This document shows positions 44,937-56,452 of a stretch of 64,000 nucleotides of DNA, one piece after another. The notes beneath the pieces are model-generated. The model did no database searches, was not told the DNA's origin, and saw only the letters and a program-made list of their open reading frames with translations. The DNA is from Termitomyces sp. T153. Lineage: Eukaryota > Basidiomycota > Agaricomycetes > Agaricales > Lyophyllaceae. The stretch covers positions 1,240,001 to 1,304,000 of the forward strand of contig JACKQL020000006.1 of assembly GCA_018296165.2 (NCBI GenBank), given 5' to 3'. Numbering within the stretch: position 1 is the stretch's first letter; each line of letters opens with the position of its first letter. Made by a program: the position numbers and the translations under genes.

Positions 44937-47900
44937 CTAGCTTAGCAATGAGATACTTGTGGGTAGTACAAGGGAGAGGTTTTGTAAAAAGGTTGGTGAT
45001 GTTCTTAGTAGAGGGGACTGGGGTAATCTTGATCTCACCTTCACAGATGTGTTTGTGAATGTAGTGGTGTCAGATCTCAATGTGTTTTGCTTGAGCATGA
45101 CCTTTTGTTGATTCAGCAAGTGCAATAGATGAGCAGTTGTCCCTATGTAAAACCATTGGGAGGGTCTGTGGGAGATCTACTTTGACAAGAAAATTGTACA
45201 TACAGAGCACTTGCTGAGCACCTCATATGAGTGCCATGTTTGGCTTTGGTGGTGCTCAATGTAATGGTAGGTTGCCATTTAGAGCTCCATGAAACTGCAC
45301 CACCTGCTATCATGAACACATAGCCAGATGTGGATGTTTTAGTGTCAAGATCTTCCTCATAATTGGCATCTACATATCTGATGGGTTTGATCTGTTCCCC
45401 AAGTTTCTTTGAGTAGGTGAGCTTATGTCCTAGAGACCCCTTCACATACCCAAGCACATGAACTATAGTGTTCCAGTGCATAGGGCCAGGGTTTGTCTGG
45501 AAGTGAGCTAGAAGTCCTACAGCATATAATAGGTCTGTGCAGGTTAAAATTTGTGCTCACATCAAAGATCTGAGTACTTCTTAATAACATTTATTAGCCA
45601 GGAACTGTTTTTTGGCATCTGTCCTCAGGCTGATGGATTTAGTGAGTTGTATTCTGGCTAGTAAAGGGGTAAAGTGAGGGTTACAGTTAGACATTCCAAA
45701 ACTTTCAAGGATGCATGCTAGGTATGCTTGTTGCAACAGCAAGATAGAGTGTTGTGGTCATGCTCTATGGCCATCCCCAGTATGAACAATGGTTTTCCCA
45801 AATCCTTGATGTCATATATCTTTGCTAGCTCTTGTTTTGCCTGTTCTGCACTGCTGACCATAGTGGATGTTCTGAAAACATTGTTGTTGGATGTGTTTGA
45901 GATCATGTGGTCTTCTGCTTTTCTTGCTTGCATGCATGGGTCAGCTCATGATGTGTGGTATCCCAGGTCCTTGTATGCTCTATTTAGCATCTAATACCAG
46001 TTCCTACCACCCTGCATCAATTCATACAGCATTTTCAGGAGCTCCATTGCCTTTCCCTCCCCCCCTGATAACTCTGGTGGCAGCTTCATGAACATCTGGA
46101 ACTTGGGGATACTGTTCAGATATTTGGACACAAAATCAACTTGCCAAATCTTGAGGTCAAGGATAGCTGCAATAGCCATGGTGATTTGGAGCAATTCAAG
46201 TCAGATGACAGCCACATATGTTTCATTGTAGTTCTCCCCCAACACTTCTAAATACTCCTTTACCACTAAATGTGCCTTCCTCCTCACTATGTTTCCCTCC
46301 GCATCAAATTTATTTGTGAATACTCATTTACACCCAATCACCTTCTTCCCTTTTGGCACCTCAGACTCATCCACAAGCTTCCACACACCTCTCCCTTCCA
46401 TCATTTGTAACTCCTCCTCTATTGCTGGCTTCCACAACTCCAGCTTCTGCATTGCCTTGAAGAATGTTGCTGGTACATGTATCTTGACCTCTGTGTTTGC
46501 ATTTGCTATGAGCACCAGGAAGTTGTAAGGGTCTTGTGTGACAAAGGAGTTGACTTCCTCAGGTACCAGTATACCCTGGAGACAGTTTGAGCACTGTGGA
46601 ATAACAGCATTTTGGAGTGTGGCAGTATCTGCTGATGTGCCAGGGTTGGTGACAGGATCAGTGCTCAAATCAGGCATATCAACTGATGGTTGTGGCTCAT
46701 GGAGTGCCACACCCCCACATATGTGGGGGGCAACTGGCTAGCAAGGGTGAGGACACATGTGTTTGATGTTTTGGTTAATGGTTGGGTTTGTGTGTGGGAC
46801 ATATCTGATGCCAACAAATTGTCAGCTTCTTCAATGATTGTGAGAGATTGGTGACCAGTCCCTTCATTAAAAATAATGTCATGGGAGGTGATGATGGTTC
46901 TCATTGTACAGTCATACAATCTGTACCCCCCAATGCCAGCATATTCTACCATTGTGCACTTGACTGAGCATTGTTCAAGTTTGGACTGGACAAGTTCCTC
47001 TAGTACCTTTGCAAAGCCTATGCAGCCAAAAGGTTGGAGGTGAGTTACACTCTGCCTTTTCCCTGTCCATTCCTGCTCTGGAATCCCCTCATGTCACACC
47101 AATATGAGTAGGTTTTGAGTAATAATCTGTGCCACAGCCACTTCTGCCCACCTATCCTTGGGTAGTCTGCTCTCAGTGAGCATGCAATGGACTTCTTTGA
47201 TGACTGTTTAGATTGCACATTCTATAAATCTGTTTTGTAAATGAACATAAGGCACTGCAGGTTCAAGTATGATCCCATGTTCTGTAAAGTATGTCTTCCA
47301 GTCCTTGTTTAGCCATTCCCTCCTCACATCAATGCATGCCATCAGGAGTTTTTGACCTGTTTGTTGCTTGGATTTTGTATGGTAGAACTTGAAGGCTGCT
47401 AACATTGAGAGAGCATCTTTTTGTGTAAGGAAATACTCTGCAAGCTGCAAAGTACATGTTGGGTTCCACTGACCACAGGGGCTCAGCTTAACTGGGCAAG
47501 TCCTTACTAGGCAGATGCAATGTCCTGCACTTATAACCTAGCATCCTGGAGAGGTCCAGATTCTGGATACTTGTGAGGATAGACTAGAGGGAAGTGTCTG
47601 AGCAAGTGTGGGGTAGTCCAGGAAAGTCTAAGACAAGGTACAAGGAAGGGTCAGGCTGGAGAGAAGACTCAGGTACAAGTCTGGAGGCAAATACAGGAGG
47701 GTGTGGGGCAAATGGAGGCTACACAATTGATGGGAGTAGGGCCAGAGAATGATGAGGGATTAATTAAGATTGATGGGTTCTGGAGCTGAGCATAGAGCAA
47801 GGTCTGGAGTTAATTATGAATGTTCAAGGGTTGTAGCATATGCATGGAGTTCATAACAGTGTTGTAGTTGAAAGGAACTTAGGCACAATAAGGGAAACTG

Positions 47901-48720
47901 AGGCAGACAAGGCAAGATGGAGTTGAGATGAGACAGAGACAAGAATGAATTGAGATGCAAGACTAGAGATAGAAAATAGAGACAGAGACAAGAAATGTAA
48001 CAGAGACAAATGTAACAGGAAACAAGTAATTGTCAGTAATATCAAGACTAGAGTAAGGAATACTACTCTACAACTTATATACTGACTATTGGACCTCCTC
48101 TAGGGACTAAGGGTGTGACAGTGGGGCTTAGCAGAGCCATGCAGGTTTGATGGGTGTCAGTTCTGATCAGATGGCAGGCCACAGTAATATTCTGATGAGA
48201 ACTGATGGGAACATGGTCCACCCCCTAGTTGTTGGGTTGGGGACAAGTCAGCAATGTGTACTGGGGTCAGGAGGAGTGTTGGAGGAGCCTGGGGGCTTGG
48301 GAGGAGAAGGGGAAGTGATGGGGCCCACAGGGGATGTGTCAAGGTTTGCCAGGGAAGTGTTGGAGTTAGCCAGGGCAGGTGCCATGTGTGATCAGAGGTT
48401 GGGTCAGGTCAAAGGGGCATTAGTGGGTACTCCAGGGAGATGGGGTTGAAGGGGGGGAGAGGCCCAGAGGTCTGGGAGTGGGTCATGACAGACATCCATT
48501 GCAATCAGCATCATATATACTGCACCACTTAAAGACTTTACTGATGCCAGTTCCCACAGATACATATACATGCAGTCATTTGGGCAGTCTTTGACTTCAC
48601 ATTTGCCATTGTATGGTCTCAAAGTATGCTTGCTGTACATGCAGTCTTTGCACAGTCCTTTAACTTCAGGGTCCCCTTTCATGACTAGCCCATTGACTGC
48701 TCCCATCCTAACAAGTTTTC
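44937..48720 (-). pseudogene. Ty1/Copia pol relic interrupted by an LTR-like insert
   Basis: Minus strand: GAG-pre-integrase and integrase start LCKDCMYSKHTLRPYNGKC, SVKSLSGAVYMMLIAMDV (48490-48720). The LTR C insert follows (47457-48490). Then integrase LAEYFLTQKDALSMLAAFKF and HGIILEPAVPYVHLQNRF, post-integrase YRLYDCTMRTIITSHDIIF, and reverse transcriptase ELWKPAIEEELQMMEGRGVW, MAIAAILDLKIWQVDFVSKY, LLKMLYELMQGGRNWY, IYDIKDLGKPLFILGM. RNase H is RYVDANYEEDLDTKTSTSGY and ITPVPSTKNITNLFTKPLP (about 45000). At the RT active site the expected Y-x-D-D is read as S-N-N-N (about 45893-45907), so the enzyme is dead. Confidence 0.88.
47457..48490 (-). repeat. LTR family C, inserted in Copia integrase (-)
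   Basis: In minus orientation it runs from TGTCATGACCCACTCCC to GGAACCCAACA (1034 bp). It is similar to 2353-3338 and 63476-64000. Joining the Copia sequence on both sides gives an open integrase frame (IAMDV to CTLQLAEYF), so the insert is clean. Flanking 5-mers do not match, so the target duplication is lost or the ends are slightly misplaced. No internal region: a solo LTR. Confidence 0.72.
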
Positions 48721-48739
48721 AAATTGTGTCCACTCCTGC

Positions 48740-49280
48740 ATATCTCAATGATGGTGTCACCCATCTAAGTCAACAGGTCAAGTCCAGAAAGCACAGATGG
48801 TTGTCTTCTCTGCCCAAAGGAGTGCAAGTAATTGATGTTGAGGATGTGGAGCACTCTTGTAAGTTTCTCATTCTATCCATTTGTATCTTACTGACATGTT
48901 CAGGAGCTCCTGATTCATTGTACACCTTTGAGCCCCAGCAGCTGCCTCCACCACCTTCCCAAATCTCCACCTCAATGCCGACAATGACAATGAACGGATC
49001 TGTGCCCCAACAGCCATCTCCACCAGCCCCTCATGCCACCACCTCTATGCCAACAACAGCCAATGGATCCACACCCCAGCAGCTTCTCAAATGTCCGCCT
49101 CAATGCCAAAAATGACAACAGATGGATCCATGCACCAGCAGCTGCCTCTGCCACCCCCTCATGCCACCACCTCAATGCTGACAATGGCAAATGGATCCAT
49201 GCCTCAGCAGTTACCTCTGCCAGCCCCTCATGCCAACGATAGCAAATCTTTGATAGGTTTCACCACTGTAAGTTTCCTTT
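48740..49280 (+). pseudogene. Unknown gene relic with 22-aa C-terminal repeats
   Basis: Plus-strand exon NDGVTHLSQQVKSRKHRWLS with LPKGVQVIDVEDVEHS, an intron of about 47 nt near 48858-48904 (GTAAGT...TTACTGAC...TTCAG), then GAPDSLYTFEPQQLPPPPSQ. Four to five 66-69 bp repeats follow, encoding variants of TSMPTMANGSMPQQLPLPAP. One base is missing near 49090, shifting the last two repeats to another frame. A further donor-like GTAAGT at 49270 may mark the next exon. Family not recognised. It lies at the boundary between the TE block and the next host block. Confidence 0.45.
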
Positions 49281-50118
49281 AATATTGTCTATTGTACTCA
49301 ATGTTTCAACTAGAAAAATATTGATATCCCCCTCCCCCCCTCCAACTCAGCAAGTTATTCCTAGAAAGTTGAATTCAAAGCCACTTCAACCCAAAGATGG
49401 TGCAATGACTGCTCGGTATGTACTTGTCAAACTCTGACTGCCTTACTTATCTTGTGATTATAGAAATCTCTACGCTGTGGACTTTCTTAAGGCGAATGCA
49501 GTGACTGTTCCATGGCATGGAAGGTTTGCAATGCCGATACAAAAAAGGTATGCTTCGTTTACCTTGTCGGTGTATTTTAAAACATTCCTCGTATGTAGAA
49601 GTACCAAGAGCTGTCGAAGAATTACTCAAAGGCCAAGAGGAACGGGAATCAAATAAATCATACTCAATTGCATGACACATTCTCCTCACCACTTTCGACC
49701 AGCATTTAATTGAATCGTACGTCTAACATTCCTTGTGGCGTTTCTATACTTATATCAATATTTGGTTTGTGATCAGGCACGTGTTTTATTATCATCAACG
49801 TCGGACAGTTTCAGCAGATTCCAGATAGTACTAGATCAATATTGTGCCATCACATTAGATAGATTTTCAGCAGAATGCAGAAAAATTCAGACCAGTCAGG
49901 TGAAAGTATCACTTTGGATAACCCTCAGATAGCCTCAGAAAAAAAAAAACTGATTTTGCATTCAAAATCTGGGTACATCTGGCCCAGATACAATACAGAC
50001 AGAAGCGGACTCAATCGGATCTTTCCAGTTGAGCCTAGATCCAGTTCTCACTCATTAGACAGTAATCGCGTATATCTAAACACGGAAGGGAACGTTACAT
50101 TGGTAGGGATAGTATGAC
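49281..50118. other. Host-block sequence, no gene recognised
   Basis: CpG content rises after about 49.4 kb. Small frames on both strands have no recognisable domain; a C-run lies at about 49330-49345. Confidence 0.45.
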
Positions 50119-50182
50119 AGCCGTTTCGATATCGATAGCCAGGTTCAAAATTTTGAGCCTGTTTATCGATATTAAAACGGCT
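50119..50182. repeat. 64-bp near-perfect palindrome
   Basis: The left and right 32-base arms match at 27 of 32 positions as reverse complements with no spacer. The outer parts are AGCCGTTT / AAACGGCT, with ATATCGATA / TATCGATAT inside and TTCAAAATTTTGA at the centre. It could form a cruciform or hairpin. Confidence 0.85.
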
Positions 50183-50404
50183 GGAAGATGGCTGAAATAT
50201 CAATACAGTCGCGATCGTTTAACAACCAACTGGGGTCCTTCTGTTCATTAGGGATTCCGATCGTGCTTCAGCACCTTTTTCAGGTCTTTCACTCTCAGAA
50301 AGAATAGATTTATCGCGAGTTTGGCTAGAAAGTATGTTGCAATGAGGGGCCACTTTCTTGCCTCTGTAGTGGAGAATATCTTATTAATATGCTGCTAATA
50401 TGCT
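50183..50404. other. Host-block intergenic sequence
   Basis: Nothing recognised apart from its position downstream of the F-box gene. Confidence 0.45.
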
Positions 50405-50535
50405 CAAGATGGCTAGCTCGCGCTCGCTCTTGTAGGAAGTTCCTAGCAAATGGAAGGGGACAACACTGTCAACTCGTTTGACACCAGCGGTACCTCCGAT
50501 GAGCCCAGGATATCCTCGAGAGTAGCCTAGCAATA
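50405..50535 (-). pseudogene. Relic of the unknown 173-aa protein family
   Basis: Minus strand encodes GYPGLIGGTAGVKRVDSVV followed by LLGTSYKSER, matching GYPSLIGGTTGVKIVGSTV and YLGTHYKGEK at the C-terminus of the 14992-15627 gene. A 9-base gap removes the EFD residues before the second block. Only about 40 codons remain. Confidence 0.65.
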
Positions 50536-50601
50536 TCATGCATATAACAGTGGTGCTTTGATTAGCATAAAATTGAAGCTTGGAGGTTGTAAACGCGTGC
50601 A

Positions 50602-52200
50602 TTATTTTGGTAAAATAAAATCCATGACACGAATTTCACGTCCTCCTGTAACTAATCCGCAGAGACGCCCAGACATAGGGCAGAACCCATAGAGATCAGT
50701 GTTAGGATATTGGCCTTCCGTGAGCCTGCTGATATCATCCTTGTACAGCTGCACCGACTTATTCTGAGCAAGATTCTCTGGATCTGTGATATTGACCATG
50801 AAATTGTCCTCCCAGGTTGTGAAAGGCTGAAAAAAGCATCGGCCACAATAACGTCCTGCAATGGCTGGTATGACACGGATGTCATTTTTGCATATATTGG
50901 TTGATGCCCTGAGCAGGGGGATGGCATTAGGAAGTTTGACGTTGTTGCCAGGCAGGGTCTCCATGGTGTAATAATCGAGCATTGGACCGTCCTCTGCTTG
51001 AGCCATGTAGGAAAGAATCTCGGTGCGCCCTTCACCACGGGGCCATGCAGTATATGGCATGCACTTTTCATATAGTTGACCAGATTGTCTCGCATACTGG
51101 AAGCTGAATACTGGGATAACATTTGGCTCGGGCTCGAAGGGACCGACGTCTCCGCAAGATGCATGGAGCTCAGGAATTTTCCACATTTTGATCCCTCTGG
51201 CGTCGAAGAGTAATGCGCACCCTTGAGAAATTAACGACTATTTGAGAAAAGTTAGAGGTGAAACGGAAGAGAGTGGGGCAACTGACGTAGTTCTCCCTTC
51301 CAACAGTCCATGTCACCGTGAGATCGCGTACGTAGTCCCAAACTGTGAAGAGTACACCGTGGTGGATGCCGCACATCCCAGGTGATGCACTGAAGTAGTT
51401 AATGCCATCGATGAAAGTTTTCACCCTGAACGGCACAAATTCCGGGGTCGGAGACAACGGATACACCAGATAAATAGAAAGACGACCTGCGCTGAAGGCC
51501 ACTGAGTCAGGCAAAGGAAGCACGCAAAGAACACGATGACTGAACTCACGTTCCCCAGCGTTCTCTGATGACCATATACATCCCTAGTCCGTCTTTTGTG
51601 GGCTCCAATGCCGCTATACTACTTTCCGTCTGATCATCCTCGCCTAACGATGCGACAGGTGAAGGGTTGATGACGGAAGCTACGCTATGCCCCAAATCCC
51701 ACAAGTCAATCCGACCGTCAACAGTCTGAGTAAAAAGGTAACGACCACCGGAAACAAGAAACAGTTCCATGAATCTAGCTTGACCTGGCGGAACCAACAA
51801 CCGTATGGCACGAGGGCGAACACTTGAAATATCATCTTTGGTTAGGAAGGCGAGGAAACGGAATGGCACTAGCGCAGCGTGCTCTAGTTCACGTTGGGTC
51901 ATTTCTCCAAAACGAAAGGTTGGTACGAATACTCCATGAGTGGAGCAGAGTCTTCGGAGAACATGCGTCCAGGTGGTTCGATCCCTGGTCGTACTGGAAA
52001 TCCGCTTACAGGTCTTCGAAGTAGATGGGTTAGATTGGCCGAAAGATAAAGAAAATAAATATTTGACAAACCAACCGTAGAGAGAGGATGTCGATTGGCT
52101 CGAGAAAGTGCTGCGTGATGCTCAAAACCTCCAACGGCAAATGCGCCAACAAGAGAGGACGTCGTACTGGCTTCAGAGGAGGCATTTTTCGGGATGACAT
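50602..52200 (-). CDS. F-box protein
   Basis: Four exons: 52200-52072, 52013-51550, 51491-51287, 51237-50602; introns 58, 58 and 49 nt with consistent phases; 477 aa. The F-box lies at about residues 16-50 (PLLLAHLPLEVLSITQHF, then EPIDILSLR and the spliced LTCKRISS), followed by a W-containing helix (TTWMHVLRRLC). F-box proteins link substrates to SCF ubiquitin ligases through Skp1. The rest is a beta-rich region with repeated motifs such as GGRYLFTQTVDGRIDLWDLG, LSIYLVYPLSP, GVLFTVWDYV and ALLFDARGIKMWKIPEL, resembling WD/propeller blades as in other Agaricomycete F-box proteins. The ATG at 52200 has a good context (CCTACCATGTC); an in-frame ATG at 52242 would add 14 residues. The substrate is unknown. 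Confidence 0.88.
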
Positions 52201-52242
52201 GGTAGGGACTGGAGAAGTAGAAAGAGACACTGGATGACACAT

Positions 52243-52909
52243 TATCAATCCTTTAAGGGCAATATTTTTAGCATTTTACATAGATTGATCAGGGGTTTTA
52301 CCGGCGTCAAGTATTCTAGTCGCTACTAGGGATTGATGTGTAAAACACGTTGTCTGGCCATACTCTACAGCATCCATCGCACGCTTTCACCTCGTTCGGA
52401 GAAAACGATTTGTCTGTTCCAGCGCTGTATCTCCGATTCTACAGTGGATAACCACAGTATCGATTCGATGAGGAATTTGAGCCGTTGGAGGTCGATTTGA
52501 TCCCTGTAGTCGGGTGCCAGTGACGGGTTGCATGCATGTTACGAAAGTGTCCTGCGAGCTGTCACTGAACATGTCAGGGCCAAAGTGCAAGAGCATGGGG
52601 TCCTCGACGCTTACGTAAGTAAGAGAAAGGTCACCCACTTCTCCGATAGGTACTTGGAAATTTTCCTATTTCTTTCAGGAAGGGAACCCACTAAAAAGGA
52701 CGATTCCCGCAATAAGATAGAAAATTTTCACGAAGTTCCACTCTTTCGAGGCAGGTATTTGGATTAGTCTCTGTCTTTCTGCAAGACAAAAAACAATGCC
52801 TAAAGGATGCAAGAGTGCCACTGTGCAAATGTCGATCCAAACACAAGAGACACAAGCTGTAACTGCTAACCACTGAGATATATTGGTTTTTACTGTAACC
52901 TTAACTCGA
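52243..52909. other. Host-block edge, no gene recognised
   Basis: Upstream region of the F-box gene. No clear promoter motif. The CpG-containing block ends near 52.9 kb. Confidence 0.45.
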
Positions 52910-53220
52910 GTGATTATAGCCAAGAAGCAGACTATCACAGGATGGAGATCAGGTGTCAAAGATGGAAATGATTCTGATGACGGTATCTCTATTGCATCTA
53001 CATCTGGAAAGTGATCAGGCACTGACACCATTAAAAATGCTCCAAAAAAGCAGAAATCATTTGTTATCAGCAGAGTGGCTTTGAAAATCAGCTGCTTCAT
53101 GCTTTTCTCTCTGCTGGATGGTCCTATAATTTGATTGCAGACCCAAGCTTTTCCATGATTATGTACCTGGTGCATATCTTCCTGTTTGTAATAAGCTGTC
53201 AGACCCATTCTCCAATGTTC
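52910..53220 (-). pseudogene. Protein-like open frame of unknown family
   Basis: A continuous minus-strand frame (part of 52675-53274, 199 codons) with KQLIFKATLLITNDFCFFGA, FLMVSVPDHFPDVDAIEIP and SFPSLTPDLHPVIVCFLAII. Its amino-acid composition is protein-like and there is a possible splice site near 52910, but no family is recognised. It may be a TE-borne exon. Confidence 0.3.
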
Positions 53221-53406
53221 TGTGGTTTGAATAGAAAGTGAACTCACAAGTATTAAAGAAGGAGCACTCAACAATGGTAAATGATGGATGGAAGGATATC
53301 TTAAGAAAGTACATCATGAGATTCATGTTTATGGCCAATGAGAAGGTATACCTTTATTCATTGTTAATTTGTCAATCTAATACTAATGAAACAAAAGGCA
53401 TATTTG
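53221..53406. other. TE-block spacer
   Basis: No feature seen. Confidence 0.4.
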
Positions 53407-53705
53407 TGTTATGTCCAGCTGACCCAGGAGGCTCTCTCACTGTAGAGCAAGCAACCTGCTAGTCGGGACTGCAATGACTAAAGGGTTTACAGAGTGTTGG
53501 AGTTTGATAGGAGTCAAACAGACAATCTGGGAGTCTGGAGTTGGTAAGAGTGCTAAGTTCAGAGATGAAGTAAAGTTGGAGGGCTTAGGAATCAAGCTGG
53601 AGTTTTGTTAGGAGCAGGGTTGATGATGAAGTTGTATTTGGTGTAGTGTAGTTTATGAGATAAGTTTGAACAAAGTGCTGGGAAACTGTAATTGGTCATA
53701 GGTGA
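53407..53705 (+). repeat. LTR family B, partial (copy 2)
   Basis: Starts TGTTATGTCCAGCTGACC and follows the 29562 copy block by block to about 53705, then diverges. Confidence 0.6.
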
Positions 53706-54290
53706 GCCTCAGTCCCCTGTCCCAAGTGTGTATGACCCAATTCTAGAGTGGAAAAGGTGACTACACACAGTGGTAAGGACAAAGACTAAAGGGAGTGGCT
53801 GTGCTACTAAGTCCAAAATAGGCCAGAGGGCCCAGTCCATTACAGTGTAGTAACCTTGGGACACAACCCTTCCTTGGGACAATCTCATTTAGCAACTGGA
53901 GTTATCAAATAGTGTTGATATACATATCATCTAAATCCTGCACAAGTTTGAGGGGCACTGGATGACATATTCAATAGGAATGGGTACAAAAGTACCAATC
54001 TGCCAATTTGTTATCATCTCAACTTCATTTTTTTTTGACTTTTTGCCTTCCCCTGCTTCATTATTTACAAAACTATGATACAGGCTTAAGAGTATATGAC
54101 CTTATGTACATTTCATCCCTATATATATGAGCAATCCAAGCCCAATTGGAGTCTCCATGGGGACAATAATGGTGGACAATTCTCAAGTGTGACATGCTGG
54201 ATCAGCTGTGTGTCTGGCCAATCCACTTTTCTTAATTGAACATCAATCCCCTGCCACTTCTCTGGACTACATAACCCTGATAACCTCACA
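53706..54290. other. TE-block sequence upstream of the pogo relic
   Basis: No gene. It may contain the left end of the pogo element, but no terminal inverted repeat was identified. Confidence 0.4.
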
Positions 54291-56452
54291 ATGACTGGTC
54301 AGGTGCTTTCCAAACATGTAAAATGCATCAAAAAGGGGCAAGCCACAGTTTAGCAAACAATTGAGGCTGTTGCAGCATACAGACTTGGGCAGGCAGGGCC
54401 TAATCCCAAGCCCAGTCTTTGGCAGATTGTAAAACAATTCAATGTCTCCAAATCCACCCTTGAACAGAGACTCAAAGCAAAGGAAGAATCCATACAATAA
54501 TTCAATGCATGTTCAAAGCAAAAACTCAGGCCTACTAAAGAAGCAAAACTTGTGGAATTTATTTGCAAGTCTGCAGAGCTGGGATTCTCTCTTACCCACA
54601 TTGAGATTGAAAGGTATGCAAATGCTGTAACTGAAAGCAGACTTGGCATAGATTGCAAGAAGCTTGGAAAGAAATGGGTGTTCAAATTCCTCAGCCAGCA
54701 TCACTCACATATACAGGCCTATTGGCCCATGCCTCTTGACATGCAGTGTGCAAAGTCTTTTCAACCTGGCTGCAGTAGAATCCTGCTTCAAAACTGTCAA
54801 GAAATATGTTGTCAAGCTTGGGATCTTACCAGAGAACATTTATGACATGGATGAAAGTGGATTTCCTACTGGAATACATGCAACAGAGCATGTCATTGGG
54901 TGTCAAGGATGAAGACCCAGCACAAGCAAGGTGGTGCAGATCATGAGAATGTGACTGCAATTGTCACAATCTGTGCCAATGGTACAACAGTATGGCCATT
55001 GATAATCTTCAAGGGCAACAACTTCATGCAGAAGTGGAATGAGAACAATGTCACAGAAGCATTGTGAGTTGCACACCTTTGTGATGTTGGATCCAATCAT
55101 GTCTCATTTTGAATATCAGTATCTCATGCTCAGAAATTGGTTGGACAGATGGGAAGCTAGGCCAAGCATGGTTAGAGGATGTGTTTGATCATGAAACAAA
55201 AGAGAAGGCAGTAGGACACACCTGAGTCCTCATCATTGATGGCCGCAGCTCACATTACTCCCTCAACTTCCTTGACTATGCATGCACAAACAACATCATT
55301 GCTCTTGGATACACACTTCACTGCACTCATGCCCTGCAAGGCCTTGATGTTGTTTGTTTTGCAAAAATGAAGAATACCTGGAAGAAAGAGATTGAAGAGT
55401 TTGAGGTTGTGCACAAACAGGATGTGACCAAAGCAGATTTCACTGGTCTTTTTGGACATACCTATTTTCAGCATTTGATGAAGCTACAATCAAGGCAGCA
55501 TTCCATGTTACTGGCATTCATCCATTTGATAGACTGTGATAATGGCCCAACAGATGAAACCAAGCATACCAAGCTCTGTGAAGGGTGCATTCTCTTTTTC
55601 CCAAGCTACACCTGTACACTCCATCATGGCAGTGTTCCATCATCACCCACTTATGGCATTTGACATATCTCCTTTGAACATCACAGCTGCCACCACACCT
55701 GATTCACCCAATACTCATTTGCAACCTGCAAAGCATGTCTTAGACATTGATCATCCACTATTCATGCAAACAAAACATATGCAGTCACTTTACTCTGCTC
55801 TTGCTTCAACAATATTGGGTTCTTTCCTCATCTCTAAAATACCTGTCACTTCAGCCACTCCAATTGCCAATCCTGTCCTAGAAGCAGCCCCAAAGCTTCC
55901 TGAACCTTGATTGGATATGATTCATACACCAGCCTGCTGGAGGACATGTGAGCAATTAGAAGGGGACAGTGAAGAGCTCACCTTTGAGCACAAGACATGA
56001 TGATAGAGTGAGCTCAAGCACAGCTGGTGCTTCAAGATCTACACCTCCACAAAACCTCTTAGGCATTGTTCAACCATGAGAACCACAAGAAGAATGACCA
56101 TGCACTGCTGTTCAATGGAGAAGCACAGGTCTTGTCATCAGATAAATTTTTCCAGAAGGTTGAAGAGCAAGCCAAATGCAAGGAGCCAGAGGCAGTGCAG
56201 AAGGCAAAGAATGCTGAACTGAGGGAGGTGAGGGAGGATGTGTTGGCCATAGTGGAGGAAGAATGGTTGAGAATCAAAGTAAATCATGGTGCCAATGTCA
56301 AGGTCTGGGAAGCTAAATGTATAAAGTTGGCATCACAAGAGGTGCCAAAGAAGAACTGGTCCAAAAAGCCAGTCCAAGCATGGAAGCCAAAGGTTCCCAT
56401 CATTGTTCATGAGTCTCTGGAGGATGTTCAGGATGATGATGATGAGGAATAA
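54291..56452 (+). pseudogene. Pogo-type (DDE1) transposase relic
   Basis: From ATG 54291: a helix-turn-helix of the psq/CENP-B type (EAVAAYRLGQAGPNPKPSLW, VSKSTLEQRLK), a second DNA-binding domain (KEAKLVEFICKSAELGF, LGKKWVFKFLSQHHSHIQAY), then the catalytic domain. This includes NIYDMDESGFPTGIHATEHV (first D), WPLIIFKGNNFMQKWNENNV, VLIIDGRSSHYSLNFLDYA (second D), YTLHCTHALQGLDVVCFAKM (third D) and WKKEIEEFEVVHKQDVTKAD. The C-terminus is Ala/Pro-rich, then Lys/Glu-rich to 56452. An intron with GTGAGT...ATCAG lies at about 55063-55118. In-frame TAG and TAA near the start replace expected CAG/CAA-type codons, a TGA precedes VLIIDG, and there are frameshifts near 54770 and 54905. Cut-and-paste transposase; inactive. 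Confidence 0.88.

Noticed and set aside
51965..52000. tRNA B-box-like ggttcgatccc
   Set aside because: Lies inside F-box gene exon 2 on the opposite strand; no A-box or cloverleaf fits.
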